Part shown: positions 26,463 to 35,586 of the stretch, in pieces
How the letters are laid out: each line of letters opens with the position of its first letter
Numbering within the stretch: the stretch's first letter is position 1
Made by a program: the position numbers and the translations under genes
The notes under the pieces: model-generated
What the model was told of the DNA's origin: nothing
Databases searched by the model: none
The model's input: only the letters and a program-made list of their open reading frames with translations
Assembly (NCBI RefSeq): GCF_000718085.1
Contig: NZ_JOEC01000004.1
Span: 124,001-188,000 of the forward strand
Direction: 5' to 3'
DNA: 64,000 nucleotides
Source: Mycetocola saprophilus
GTDB lineage: Bacteria; Actinomycetota; Actinomycetes; Actinomycetales; Microbacteriaceae

Positions 26463-26858
26463 TTATTCCGATGCCACGACGGGCAGGGTTAGCGGCGAAT
26501 GCATGCTGTCCGAGATGTCCGTCAGCTCCTGCAATGCTGTGCGATTTTTATCTCGTGATTCTGCCAAAACCTCGGAGAGAATCGAATCTAAGAGCCCGGG
26601 AAAAACTGCATTGAGTTCGTCTCGACGCAGCGAGAGGAGGTTCTCCCTGCCCGCGGGGCGCTGGGCTATCACGCCGGCGGCCAGCAGCACCTTCCAATGG
26701 TGCGTCAGCGTTGACTTAGAGACCCCGGACACAAGCCCTCCACAGCGGTGCTCGGCACCGTCGGCCAAGCGGCGAATTATGGCTAATCGGATGGGGGAGC
26801 CCAGGGCGTTGAGAACCTCGGCGAGGTTGGTCAGGGTGAGATCCGGGGCGAATGCCAT
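26463..26858 (-). CDS. ArsR-type winged-helix repressor
   Basis: Regulator of 131 aa. The N-terminal winged helix reads LNALGSPIRLAIIRRLADG, then VSKSTLTHHWKVLLAAGVI as recognition helix. No CxC metal site is visible, only one Cys at about residue 39, so a non-metal ligand is likely. It is divergent from an MFS exporter, with a strong palindrome in the 98-bp spacer that probably controls both genes. Confidence 0.9.
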   Translation of the reverse strand: MAFAPDLTLTNLAEVLNALGSPIRLAIIRRLADGAEHRCGGLVSGVSKSTLTHHWKVLLAAGVIAQRPAGRENLLSLRRDELNAVFPGLLDSILSEVLAESRDKNRTALQELTDISDSMHSPLTLPVVASE

Positions 26859-26899
26859 GGGGCCACTCTACTGCCCATGATCGCAAGCTCAATGAAACT

Positions 26900-26923
26900 A
26901 TTGGACTAGTTCACTAGTCCAAT
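26900..26923. promoter_or_regulatory. 10-bp-arm palindrome, probable ArsR operator
   Basis: ATTGGACTAG (26900-26909) and CTAGTCCAAT (26914-26923) are perfect arms around TTCA, lying between the divergent arsR-type and MFS genes. Confidence 0.75.
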
Positions 26924-26956
26924 GCAAGGCTTGGTCCACAACGAATGGAGTGGATC

Positions 26957-28378
26957 ATGAATCGAACACATGGGCCTAGAGTGCCGAGACCGCCTACCAC
27001 TGTCGCACGGACCGGCGGCGGTGCCCTGGCGCTGCTGGCCATCGCCCAGCTCATCATCTCGCTGGACATCAACATCGTTTTTGTTGCGCTGCCGGACATG
27101 GCCGGTTCGCTGGGGTTTACCCCGCAAAACCTGCAGTGGGTGGTCAGCGCGTACACGGTGGTGATGGGCGGTTTCATGCTGCTGGGAGGGAGAGCGGCCG
27201 ACATTCTGGGGCAGAAACGCACGTTTATTTTTGCCCTGTGGGTCTACGCGGTCGCCTCGCTGATCGGTGGATTCGCCTGGTCTCCGGAGATCCTGATTGG
27301 GGCGCGCGTGCTGCAGGGGCTGGGCGGCGCGCTGCTGTTCCCGGCCACGCTGTCGCTGGTCAACAGCCTGCACGCCGAGGGGCCGGTGCGGAACCGGGCT
27401 CTGGCGATTTGGGGTGGGGCCGGAGCCTCCGGATTGACCATTGGCTCGCTGGCCGGAGGGGTGCTCACGGATCTGTTTGGGTGGTCGGCGGTGTTCTTTG
27501 TGAACGTGCCGCTGGCGGGAATCGTGGCGCTGCTGGCCTGGCGCATCATCCCGACCGGGGTGCGGACCGGGATTCGGCGCGGATTCGATCTGCCCGGTGC
27601 GATAACGATCACCGCCGCGGCCACGCTGGCCGTCTTCACCCTGGTGCAGGCACCCGAATCGGGGTGGGGACACCCCGTCGTGCTGATTGGCGCGGCCCTG
27701 GCGATCCTCGCGGCCATCGCATTCGCGCTGATCGAGCGCCGTGCACACGATCCGCTGGTGCCCGCGCACATTGTTCGCAACCCGAGCCTGATCATCGGCT
27801 CGCTGATCACGTTCCTCTATATGGGAACCTTCGGCGCCATTCCCTACTTCATGACCACGCTGTTTCAGAAGGTCCTGGCGTTTTCTCCGCTACAGACCGG
27901 GTTGGCATTCCTCATCCCCTCGGCAGCGATCTTTATCGGAACCCAGCTCGGGGGACGAGCCACCACCCGGCTGGGTCCGCGGCCCACCCTGATCATCGGT
28001 GCGGTGGTGGGGATTGTGGGCACCGCCTGGTTCGGACTCACCGTGGCTTCGGGGGCAACCCTGGCGCTCTGGGTTCCGGGCATCGTTATCTCGGGGCTCG
28101 GCCAGGGGATCGTGTGGACGGCGATGTGGGTCGCGGTGGGTACCGGCACCGCCGATGCGGAGCAGGGGACCGCCTCGGGGATCGGAGCAACCGCGCAGAA
28201 CACCGGTAACGCGATCGGCCTGGCCACGTTCGTGGCGATCGGATCGGCGTTTGCCGTCGGGTCCACCGATGCCGAGCGCGTTGCCGCGGGGGCGCAGGGA
28301 GCGCTCACCACGCTCGCGGCGGTCCTCGCCGCGATCATCGTGGCGGCGCTGTTCCTGCGCGGGGCCCGCACCCGGTAG
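26957..28378 (+). CDS. MFS drug exporter, DHA2 type
   Basis: Transporter of 473 aa with about 14 helices. Motif A-like GGRAADILGQKR follows helix 2, and ARVLQGLGGALLFPATLSLV in helix 4 is the DHA2 signature. Asp and Asn in SLDINIVFVALPD (helix 1) are typical of proton-coupled multidrug exporters such as LfrA or EmrB-like proteins. ATG 26957 is preferred because GGAG ends 6 bp upstream; another ATG at 26945 overlaps that site. Regulated by the divergent ArsR-type gene (inference). Confidence 0.9.
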   Translation: MNRTHGPRVPRPPTTVARTGGGALALLAIAQLIISLDINIVFVALPDMAGSLGFTPQNLQWVVSAYTVVMGGFMLLGGRAADILGQKRTFIFALWVYAVASLIGGFAWSPEILIGARVLQGLGGALLFPATLSLVNSLHAEGPVRNRALAIWGGAGASGLTIGSLAGGVLTDLFGWSAVFFVNVPLAGIVALLAWRIIPTGVRTGIRRGFDLPGAITITAAATLAVFTLVQAPESGWGHPVVLIGAALAILAAIAFALIERRAHDPLVPAHIVRNPSLIIGSLITFLYMGTFGAIPYFMTTLFQKVLAFSPLQTGLAFLIPSAAIFIGTQLGGRATTRLGPRPTLIIGAVVGIVGTAWFGLTVASGATLALWVPGIVISGLGQGIVWTAMWVAVGTGTADAEQGTASGIGATAQNTGNAIGLATFVAIGSAFAVGSTDAERVAAGAQGALTTLAAVLAAIIVAALFLRGARTR

Positions 28379-28431
28379 GCGGCCCGTATCAACACGCGGT
28401 CCGCCCTCGCGGATCACATCACCGATACGAA

Positions 28432-28464
28432 AATGCGCACTCCGGGAAACCCGGAGTGCGCATT
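28432..28464. terminator. bidirectional terminator, 15-bp perfect stem
   Basis: AATGCGCACTCCGGG (28432-28446) pairs perfectly with CCCGGAGTGCGCATT (28450-28464) around AAA. It separates converging MFS and PfkB genes. Confidence 0.9.
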
Positions 28465-28471
28465 GGGTAGG

Positions 28472-29401
28472 CTAGCGCGCCGCCAGGAACGCGTCGATCT
28501 CGGCGGCCTCGGGAGCGGTAGCCGGGCCGCGGCGTGTTACCGCGATGGCTGCGGCCGCGTTGGCCCGGCGGGCGGCCGACACCGGGTCGAGACCGCGGGC
28601 GAGCCCGGCGGCCAGGACGCCGCCGTGGGCGTCCCCGGCCCCGTTGGAATCCACGGCCTCCACCGCAAATCCCGGGACCAGGACCGGTGCGGCATCGCCG
28701 GTGGCGACCCAGCAGCCCTGGGCTCCCTCGCGCACGATCACGGTGCCGCCCGGGCGGATGCGTGAGCGCAGCGTATCGGCCGCGCCGCGCGCATCGGTCC
28801 CCGGGGCCAGCACCCCGGCCTCGCGCTCGTTGGCGCTGAGGAAGTCGGTGCGCGCAAATACCCGGGCCATCAGGGCCGGATCCAGCTCGGTCACGAGCGG
28901 CGAGGGGTCGGTGATCACCCGGGTCTCCGCCGGCAGCTCCTCGAGCCAGATCGGCAGGCTCGCCGCGTTGACCGGGTGCGCCAGGCTGTATCCCGAGACG
29001 TACACCAGGTCATTGGAGGTGGTGTCCGCGTGCCGGAGGTCGTCGAGTGTCAGGTGTCCCTCGGCCCCCACCACGGTCACAAAGGTGCGCTCGGTGCTGG
29101 CATCCACGATGGCCACGCAGTAGCCGCTGTCTTGGTCATCCAGTCCGGGCAGCAGGATCTCAAAACCGCCCGCGTTCAGCGCCGCCCGGACGATCCCACC
29201 GAAGTGACCCGAGCCGTACTGCCCGGCAAAAACCACCGGCAGACCGTCCCGGCGGGCGGCGACCATCGTGTTGAGGCCGCCGCCGGCGGTGATGTCGGAA
29301 TTTTGTGCGACGGTGTCGCCCCCGGCCTCGGGCATTGTGGTCACGTTCATGACCAGGTCAACGATCACGTTGCCGGTAAAGATGAGTCGGGGTTCAGACA
29401 C
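28472..29401 (-). CDS. PfkB-family carbohydrate/nucleoside kinase (YegV-like)
   Basis: Kinase of 309 aa. AGGGLNTMVAARR near residue 42 is the substrate-side PfkB motif, and DSNGAGDAHGG near residue 255 holds the catalytic Asp and anion hole. GTG 29401 has a full AGGAGG just upstream. It is the last gene of a four-gene operon (regulator, ADP-ribosylglycohydrolase, NCS1 permease, kinase) equivalent in composition to E. coli yegTUVW. A nucleoside or ribosyl compound is the likely substrate. Confidence 0.85.
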   Translation of the reverse strand: MSEPRLIFTGNVIVDLVMNVTTMPEAGGDTVAQNSDITAGGGLNTMVAARRDGLPVVFAGQYGSGHFGGIVRAALNAGGFEILLPGLDDQDSGYCVAIVDASTERTFVTVVGAEGHLTLDDLRHADTTSNDLVYVSGYSLAHPVNAASLPIWLEELPAETRVITDPSPLVTELDPALMARVFARTDFLSANEREAGVLAPGTDARGAADTLRSRIRPGGTVIVREGAQGCWVATGDAAPVLVPGFAVEAVDSNGAGDAHGGVLAAGLARGLDPVSAARRANAAAAIAVTRRGPATAPEAAEIDAFLAAR

Positions 29402-29442
29402 GGGATGCCTCCTGAAGGCGGGTGATTCGGGTAGTGAGAGGT

Positions 29443-30849
29443 TTACTTGCGAGCGAGTTCGGGGTCGCTGACGGTGCCGCGGGCACCACCCAGGGCGAGG
29501 TAGCCGAGGCCGGCGATCACCAGGGTGACCAGCCAGGCGATGCCGCCCTGGTCCATCGCGAGCATCACATAGCCCACGACCAGGGCAACGATCCAGACAC
29601 CGGTGGCACGCCACTCGATGCCGCCGCGGTACCAGTAGCGACCGGCCGGAGACATGTCCAGCAGCGCCTCCGGGTCATACCAGCGGCGACGGATCATATC
29701 GGCCAGGAAGACGCCGAGCCAGGCGGTGATCGGGATCGCCAGCAGCGAGATGAACGCGATGAACGGACCATAGAAGGAATCGGCGCCGAGCATGAAGTAC
29801 AGCGAACCCAGGAAGGTGACCACGATGTCCACGCCCACCGCATAGACGCGACGGATGCGGAAGCCCAGGGTGATCGTGGTGAGTCCGGCCGAGTACACCG
29901 ACAGGTGGTTGGAGAGCAGCAGCCCACCAAACGCGGCGATCAGATACGGGGCGGCCATCCAGGTCGGCAGCAGCTCGCGAATCGCGGCCACCGGGTCGGT
30001 GGCCGAGGCCAGCTCGGGGTTCCCGGCGGTCAGCAGCGCACCCAGGCCGATCAGCAGCACCAGCGGGATTCCCGCACCGGCGGCGCTGACCATGATCAGG
30101 TGGCCGGCCTTGGCCGACACGTGCTGATAGCGGGCCATGTCGGCCCCCGAGTTGGCCCAGCCGATACCGGTTCCCGCGGCGATGGTCGCGACACCCAGCA
30201 GGACCGCGCCAAACGAGCCGCCCGGAGCCGAGAGGACCGCGTGCCAGTTGACGTTGGCGATCAGGAAGATGCCCACAAAGATGTTCAGTGCTCCGAAGAT
30301 CCAGGTGGCCCACTTCTGAATGATCAGGATCGCGCCGTGGCCGAGGCCCGACACCAGCAGGGTGCAGCCCTCAAACACCAGGATCGCGATGATCGTGAGC
30401 ACCGGCACCGTTTTGGCGTTGGCCGAGGACCCGAACAGGATCGAGAACAGCGAGATCAGTACAAACGCGGCGGTGGTGGTGTTGACGGTTTCCCAGCCCC
30501 AGCGCGAGAGCAGCGAGACGAAGGTGGGTCCCATGTTGCCGCGCGGGCCGAAGGTTGCCCGGGACAGGGTCATGCTCGGGGCACCGCCGCGGCGGCCGGC
30601 GATCGAGACCACACCTACCAGGGCGAAGGATCCGCCGGCACCGATCACGGCCACCAGCAGCGCCTGCCAGATGTTCAGCGCCTGCACGGCCACCAGGGTG
30701 GCACCCAGCGGGATGCCGAGGATCGAGATATTCGCGGCGAACCACACCCAGAACAGCTCAAACGGCTTTCCGGTGCGCTCATTGCTGGGGACCGGTTCGA
30801 TCCCTCGCTGCTCGACGGCGGTGAGCGAGCCGTGTGTGCTCTCACTCAT
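29443..30849 (-). CDS. NCS1-family nucleobase/cytosine permease
   Basis: Permease of 468 aa with 12 helices. The N-terminal GIEPVPSNERTGKPFELFWV and WFAANIS are typical NCS1, and the GWANSGADMARYQ stretch in helix 6 matches cytosine/purine permeases. The start ATG 30849 has GGAG upstream. It replaces the YegT nucleoside transporter of the enterobacterial cluster. Between it and the next upstream gene is a 200-bp GC-rich spacer in which I see no gene. Confidence 0.88.
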   Translation of the reverse strand: MSESTHGSLTAVEQRGIEPVPSNERTGKPFELFWVWFAANISILGIPLGATLVAVQALNIWQALLVAVIGAGGSFALVGVVSIAGRRGGAPSMTLSRATFGPRGNMGPTFVSLLSRWGWETVNTTTAAFVLISLFSILFGSSANAKTVPVLTIIAILVFEGCTLLVSGLGHGAILIIQKWATWIFGALNIFVGIFLIANVNWHAVLSAPGGSFGAVLLGVATIAAGTGIGWANSGADMARYQHVSAKAGHLIMVSAAGAGIPLVLLIGLGALLTAGNPELASATDPVAAIRELLPTWMAAPYLIAAFGGLLLSNHLSVYSAGLTTITLGFRIRRVYAVGVDIVVTFLGSLYFMLGADSFYGPFIAFISLLAIPITAWLGVFLADMIRRRWYDPEALLDMSPAGRYWYRGGIEWRATGVWIVALVVGYVMLAMDQGGIAWLVTLVIAGLGYLALGGARGTVSDPELARK

Positions 30850-31049
30850 GATGGTCTCCAAACTTCGTTGTGTGAATCGGTTCCGTCGACGGTTTTCGGG
30901 GACGGGAAGGACACCCGCGAGGGGTGGACGGCGCCAAAGGCGCGGGGAGGACCCGGGGAGGAGGATCCGGCGCGCGATGCGCGTCTCGAGGTGCGGGCGG
31001 CTGGGCCGCGGGTGGTGCGGTCCGGGTGGGAGCGCGGGGAGGAACGTTC

Positions 31050-32057
31050 CTAGCGGAGGCGCAGGGCGAGGAGGGCCTCGCTCGTGTGGGGCAGGTTAAG
31101 GGTGTTGACGCGGGTGACCAGCTCGACCGCGTCGCTCGGCCAGGCATCCGGTCCGTGTACGGCGCCGAGCACGGCTCCGTGGATTGCGGCGACGGTGTCG
31201 GTGTCGCCACCGAGGCCCGCGGCCAGGCACAGGGTGTCCCAGGGATCCTCGCTGAGTGAGGCCAGGGCGATCGCGGCGACCACCGATTCCTGGGACGCGA
31301 CCGAGGTTCCGATCACGTGATAGAGGGCATCCTCCCGCTCGGACACGGGGACCGTGGGCAGCCAGTTCAGGGCCCAGCGCAGGCGGTGTGAGATCGATCC
31401 ACCGGCGATCCAGTTCCCACGCTTCTCGCCCTCGGCCGCCGCGGCGACCGCGATGTCCAGGGCCTCGGTGAGGCTCGCCCCGGCCACGCCGGCGCTGACC
31501 ATCGCGCCCACGGCGGAGGCGCTGGCGATACCCAGCGTGGTGTTGTGGGTGACCTCGGCGGTGTGGGCCACGGCATCCACGAAGTCCGCGATGTTATCCA
31601 CCGGGTGCGCGATCCCGATCGGGGCCACCCGCATGGCCGCGCCGTTGGTGGTGCCAAACTTGCCCGATTCGGAGGCGGGAACCCCGGCGGTCAGGCGTTC
31701 CAGGGCGGCCTTGGTCGAGGGGCCGAGCAGGTCGAGGGATCCGCGGGCGGCCATATCGGCCTCCCAGGCGAGCAGGGCGTGGGCAAACTCGGTCACGTTG
31801 ACCTCGCCGTTGCCGGCGATCAGGTGCTCGGCCAGCAGCAGGGCCTGCTCGGTGTCGTCGGTGATCGATCCGGCGGGCATCCCGTGGGCGATCTCCTGGT
31901 GCGGTCCGGCGTCGATCATGCCGGTGATGGTGCCGTAGTCGGCGCGGATCTGCTCGCGGGACATCGACTGCGTGGGCATGCCCAGCGCATCGCCGAGGGC
32001 GAGACCGGTGAGGCTGGCGAGTGCGCGCTCGCCGGGGGTGGTGTGGGTCATGATCAT
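31050..32057 (-). CDS. ADP-ribosylglycohydrolase family protein (YegU-like)
   Basis: Hydrolase of 335 aa with the DraG/ARH fold. Binuclear Mg ligands are seen in SITDDTEQALL and in the C-terminal GLGGDTDTVAAIHGAVLGA. GDALGMPTQ marks the N-terminus. The start overlaps the gntR stop (ATGA). In this operon it would cleave an N-ribosyl bond of an imported nucleoside-like compound rather than protein ADP-ribose (inference). Confidence 0.88.
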   Translation of the reverse strand: MIMTHTTPGERALASLTGLALGDALGMPTQSMSREQIRADYGTITGMIDAGPHQEIAHGMPAGSITDDTEQALLLAEHLIAGNGEVNVTEFAHALLAWEADMAARGSLDLLGPSTKAALERLTAGVPASESGKFGTTNGAAMRVAPIGIAHPVDNIADFVDAVAHTAEVTHNTTLGIASASAVGAMVSAGVAGASLTEALDIAVAAAAEGEKRGNWIAGGSISHRLRWALNWLPTVPVSEREDALYHVIGTSVASQESVVAAIALASLSEDPWDTLCLAAGLGGDTDTVAAIHGAVLGAVHGPDAWPSDAVELVTRVNTLNLPHTSEALLALRLR

Positions 32058-32788
32058 GCTCCGAAGTAGGTGTGCAGGCGGAAGTGGGCGGGATCGAGCC
32101 AGGAGACAACCTTCTCGATGAAGGCGCCGCCGGAGTCCCGGGTGATCCGAATGCTGTTGAGGAAGAGGTCGCCGCTCGCGCGCTCCAGCAGGGCCGCATC
32201 GGCCTCGCTGAGCGGGGTGGCCGATACCCACTGCTCGCCGCTCGCGGGGATGAGTCCCGCCTCGCCCATCGTGGTGGTGAGCGAGTCGCCCACCAGGCCG
32301 TGTTCGGGGACCCGGGCGAGCGCACCAATAAAGGGGACGCGGCTGCGCTCGAGGGACACCGGGGTGCCGTCGGGCAGGAGACGGAGTCGGTCGAGGGCCA
32401 GGAACTCCATGCCGGTGGGGGAGACCGACGCGGCAAGCTCGGGATCCACGATACGCTCGGCGCGCAGAATCCGCACCGAGGTTTGGATGCCGCCGAGGGC
32501 GAGCGCGTTGCCCCAGCTGGCTCCCTGGTCCAGGGCGTGGCCGTCGAAGGTGACAAACGAGCCGATGCCGGTCCGGGTGTCCACCAGGTGTTCCTCGGCG
32601 AGGGATTCCAGGGCGCGACGGATCGTGCCGCGGCTTACATCGAACCGGTCGGCGAGCTCGTTTTCTCCGGGGAGGAGTTCGCCGTTGCCGTAGGTGCCCT
32701 CAACGATCGCCTCGCGCAGTTGCTGGGCGATTTCGATCCGCTTGAGTGGCTGACGTTTGGGGGTCGGCCCCGTTGCCTGGGTGTTCAT
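32054..32788 (-). CDS. GntR-family repressor, HutC/UTRA type (YegW-like)
   Basis: Regulator of 244 aa. The winged helix is PGENELADRFDVSRGTIRRA near residues 40-60, and the C-terminal UTRA ligand domain ends EKVVSWLDPAHFRLHTYF. It begins the operon at 28472-32788. Three 8-bp TGTACA palindromes lie just upstream and are presumably its own operators. The effector is probably the phosphorylated operon substrate. Confidence 0.9.
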   Translation of the reverse strand: MNTQATGPTPKRQPLKRIEIAQQLREAIVEGTYGNGELLPGENELADRFDVSRGTIRRALESLAEEHLVDTRTGIGSFVTFDGHALDQGASWGNALALGGIQTSVRILRAERIVDPELAASVSPTGMEFLALDRLRLLPDGTPVSLERSRVPFIGALARVPEHGLVGDSLTTTMGEAGLIPASGEQWVSATPLSEADAALLERASGDLFLNSIRITRDSGGAFIEKVVSWLDPAHFRLHTYFGA

Positions 32789-32802
32789 ATCGATCACTAT
32801 AC

Positions 32803-32844
32803 GTGTACACAACCTGTACAGCAAGTGTCGGTTTTTCTGTACAG
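32803..32844. promoter_or_regulatory. cluster of three TGTACA palindromes, GntR operators
   Basis: GTGTACAC at 32803-32810, CTGTACAG at 32814-32821 and CTGTACAG at 32837-32844. Centres are 11 and 23 bp apart, about one and two helix turns. They lie between gntR and the divergent adenosylhomocysteinase-like gene. Confidence 0.65.
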
Positions 32845-32968
32845 GCTGTTCGATGGGTACACGCGGCGGCCTGGCGCGCGACAAACGTGCACGCCGCCGG
32901 AGCCCGGCTGGTTGTTGACCCACCCGGTTGATACGCTCGAGGGATCCCATCCCCGAGGAAAGCAGCCC

Positions 32969-34690
32969 ATGTCCGCACCCCTGAGCGACAACCCGCGGAT
33001 CCGCGCCCAGCGCCTGATCCGCCTGGCCGCCGCCCGCACCAACCTGCTGTTTGCCGGAACGCGGATCGAGGTGCGCGGCCAGGGCGAAACGGCCCGGGCC
33101 CTGCGTTCGGTTCTCGGCGGCTTCGGCGCTCGACTGGCGGGAAGCGACCGCGCCCGTCTGGTCTTCCTGGCCGAGGAGGGCACAGTCGAACCGCGCGCGC
33201 TCGCCGCGGAGTTCAACGTGGCCGAGGGCGAGGTCCCGACGCTGCTCGTCTCCGATGACCCCGGCACCCGGATTTCCCGCGCGCTCACCGCCCGCGGTTG
33301 GACCGGCACCGAGCTGCGCGCGGGGGTGGTGGGGTTTACTCGCGAGGGCCGAGCCATCGCCGTGATCGAGACGTTTAGCACCCCCGGCGCGGACAATGCG
33401 GACGCGCGGATCGACTGGGCCTGGTCGGCGATGCCCGCCACCCGGGCCCTGGCCGAGGATCTGGCTACCTCGGGACTGCTGCGCGGGCGGCGGGTGGGGG
33501 TGAGCCTGGTGCTCGAGCCCAAGACCGCGGCCCTGGCGCTCGCCCTGCGGGATACCGGTACCGAGGTTGCCGTGTTCTCGGCAGAGAGCGAGACCGACCC
33601 GGCGGTGGCCGCGGCCCTCGGCGCGCGCGGCGTGCGGGTCTTCGCCCCCGCCGGCCACGCGGACACTCCTCCGGTCACCGACGCCGATAACGCGGCGGGC
33701 ATCCTGGAGTGGAGTCCCGACCTGCTGATCGACGACGGTTCGCACCTGGTGCGCCTGGCCCACACCGAGCGTCGGGCTGCCCTGAACACCCTGCGCGGGG
33801 CGGCGGAGGAGACCACGAGTGGCGTGCGTCCGCTGGTCGAGATGGCGGCCGAGGGCGAGCTGCGGATCCCGGTCATCGCGGTCAACGATGCGCGGACCAA
33901 GGGGCTCTTCGACAACCTGCACGGCACCGGACAGTCATGCGTGCTGGCGATTGCCGACCTGCTGGATCCGGTCGGGAACCCGGGCCGCACGCTCCCGCGG
34001 CGGGATGTGATTGGTGCCACCTGGTTGGTCATCGGGTTTGGTCCGGTGGGGCAGGGGGTCGCGCGGCATGCGGCGGCCCTCGGCGCGCGGGTGCTGGTCC
34101 TGGATCGTGACCCGGTCCGCGCACTCGCGGCTGCCCACGACGGCCACGGGGTCGTCGCGAGTATCGCCGATCCCGAGCTGGACACCGTGGACGTGGTCGT
34201 GAGTGCTACCGGTGTGTGGCACACGGTGGGCCTCGACCTGCTGACCCGCGTCCGCGAGGATACGGTCATCGCGGTCGCCGGCGGCATCGACGACGAGATT
34301 GCCCTGGACGATGCCCGGGCCGCGGGGTGGACCGAGCGCCGTGTTGAGCCCGATCTGTCGGCCTGGTCCGCTCCGGCGACCCCGGCAAAAATCGTCTATG
34401 TGCTCGCCGACGGCGGCGGCGTGAACTACACCGCGGCCGAGGGCAATCCGATCGAGGTGATGGACCTGTCCTTCGCGACCCAGCTGGTCGCGCTGCGGCA
34501 GCTGTGCCGCGGCGGGCTCGAACCGGGCCTGCACCCCATCGATACCGCGGCCGAGGCCGAGGTTGCCGCGCTCGTTTTGGAGCAGCGGATGGGCCGCACC
34601 GCCGTCACCGTCCCGACCGACCCCGGCCGCGCGGGCGGAGCGGCCCAGCACTGGAGCACCCACAGGTACCGCTCCGAACCCTCCGCGTAG
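32969..34690 (+). CDS. adenosylhomocysteinase-like protein, divergent
   Basis: Protein of 573 aa, longer than usual SAH hydrolase (about 430-490). The central block EETTSGVRPLVEM, VNDARTKGLFDN and the NAD motif GFGPVGQG are clear SAHH features. The first about 150 residues do not show the normal substrate domain, and the C-terminal K-x-D-x-Y-R-Y end is absent (ends STHRYRSEPSA). It may act on a related ribosyl thioether or be a catalytically altered paralogue. ATG 32969 follows GAGGAAAG. An MTA/SAH-deaminase-like gene is 3.9 kb downstream. Confidence 0.75.
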   Translation: MSAPLSDNPRIRAQRLIRLAAARTNLLFAGTRIEVRGQGETARALRSVLGGFGARLAGSDRARLVFLAEEGTVEPRALAAEFNVAEGEVPTLLVSDDPGTRISRALTARGWTGTELRAGVVGFTREGRAIAVIETFSTPGADNADARIDWAWSAMPATRALAEDLATSGLLRGRRVGVSLVLEPKTAALALALRDTGTEVAVFSAESETDPAVAAALGARGVRVFAPAGHADTPPVTDADNAAGILEWSPDLLIDDGSHLVRLAHTERRAALNTLRGAAEETTSGVRPLVEMAAEGELRIPVIAVNDARTKGLFDNLHGTGQSCVLAIADLLDPVGNPGRTLPRRDVIGATWLVIGFGPVGQGVARHAAALGARVLVLDRDPVRALAAAHDGHGVVASIADPELDTVDVVVSATGVWHTVGLDLLTRVREDTVIAVAGGIDDEIALDDARAAGWTERRVEPDLSAWSAPATPAKIVYVLADGGGVNYTAAEGNPIEVMDLSFATQLVALRQLCRGGLEPGLHPIDTAAEAEVAALVLEQRMGRTAVTVPTDPGRAGGAAQHWSTHRYRSEPSA

Positions 34691-34789
34691 GGTTCATCTC
34701 GCCTGGGAATCCGAGGCATACTCGGGGCAGGGGGTGTGCACGGATGGTCCGAAACGTAGGCTGGTGAGGGCTCACGAAAGGAGCCCACC

Positions 34790-35065
34790 ATGACCGAAAA
34801 AATCGGCGTTACGGACGGTACCGCCGGTACTGCCGAGGCCATAGAGATCACGAAAACCGCCGAGGCCGCTGAGGCTGCTGAGCTTGCTGAGACCGCTTCG
34901 GCCACGGAGGCCGCCGTGCACGTCGCATTTGCCGACGCGGCCCTGGCGCTTGCCGGACACGAGCTCTCGGACCCCGTGCTGCGCGCACTGCTCGAACGTG
35001 TCGCGCGCGGCGAGCTGGACGCCTCGGCCGCCGTGGCCGAAATGCGACGCCATGTGGGGGCCTGA
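34790..35065 (+). CDS. VbhA-like antitoxin-domain protein, left copy
   Basis: Protein of 91 aa. The C-terminal 45 residues (FADAALALAGHELSDPVLR then LERVARGELDASAAVAEM) match the VbhA antitoxin pattern of two helices before a G-E-x-x-x-x-x-A turn. The N-terminal half is a low-complexity Ala/Glu stretch. No Fic toxin gene lies next to it. The right copy at 38022 shares the MTEKxGVT start, the upstream 30 bp and the C-terminal domain. Together they bracket module 2. The Fic-inhibiting role is known for the family; here it is unproven. Confidence 0.6.
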   Translation: MTEKIGVTDGTAGTAEAIEITKTAEAAEAAELAETASATEAAVHVAFADAALALAGHELSDPVLRALLERVARGELDASAAVAEMRRHVGA

Positions 35066-35108
35066 TGTGTGCGGCGGAACGAAGCTATACCTGGGAGGAC
35101 TAACAATC

Positions 35109-35168
35109 ATGTACATGTCCACACGCATGATATTCCGACACGTGGTAGTACATTTCAGTCCTTTTTGA
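35109..35168 (+). other. possible 19-codon mini-ORF in the module 2 leader
   Basis: ATG to TGA, preceded by GGGAGG at 35093-35098. The region 35066-35223 is AT-rich compared with neighbours and holds no other gene. Too short for a firm call; it could be a leader peptide or chance. Confidence 0.2.
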
Positions 35169-35223
35169 TTATGCCCAAGGCCACCGTTGCTATCGTTGCA
35201 CCACTAATCAGAGCGGGGGCTCG

Positions 35224-35586
35224 ATGATGGGAACAAGCGGGATAATTGTGCCGCCGGTTTTGTATTTGCCTGTTGACCACGTGGTTGGAACCGATTTGTC
35301 TCAGACGACGGTCGCTGATCTTGCGGATGGGCGGAAGGCCATTTTCGCCTTCACAGCCTTGGACAGGCTTGCCGATTGCTGTGGAATTGACCAGGGGTGG
35401 ATTCTTGTCCCTACCGATTCTCTGGGACGGCTCCAGGAAGAGCTGGGGTTTGAGGTTATTTCGATTGATAAGCCAATCCCAGTTATTGCAACGTCGCAAA
35501 CCAATGGTCGAGGATCAGTACATGGCTCCGATGGGCTGGGATGGGGGCCGGCCGGTGCAGGATCTCGCAGGTCGAGATCATCATGA
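35224..35586 (+). CDS. SAV_915-like small protein, module 2
   Basis: Protein of 120 aa, paralogue of the gene at 22016: VPPVLYLP start, AIFAFTALDRLADCCG core and the tryptophan strand GWILVPTDSLGRLQEE. It has an extra 25-residue Gly/Ser/Arg tail. It overlaps the next start by 4 bp (ATGA). Codon use here is notably richer in A/T at third positions than the flanking metabolic genes, a sign of horizontal origin. Confidence 0.68.
   Translation: MMGTSGIIVPPVLYLPVDHVVGTDLSQTTVADLADGRKAIFAFTALDRLADCCGIDQGWILVPTDSLGRLQEELGFEVISIDKPIPVIATSQTNGRGSVHGSDGLGWGPAGAGSRRSRSS

Noticed and set aside
26071..26880. C-terminal extension of membrane gene 3 as a real 270-aa domain
   Set aside because: It is the exact antisense of a recognisable thioredoxin and ArsR gene, so the extension has no protein meaning.
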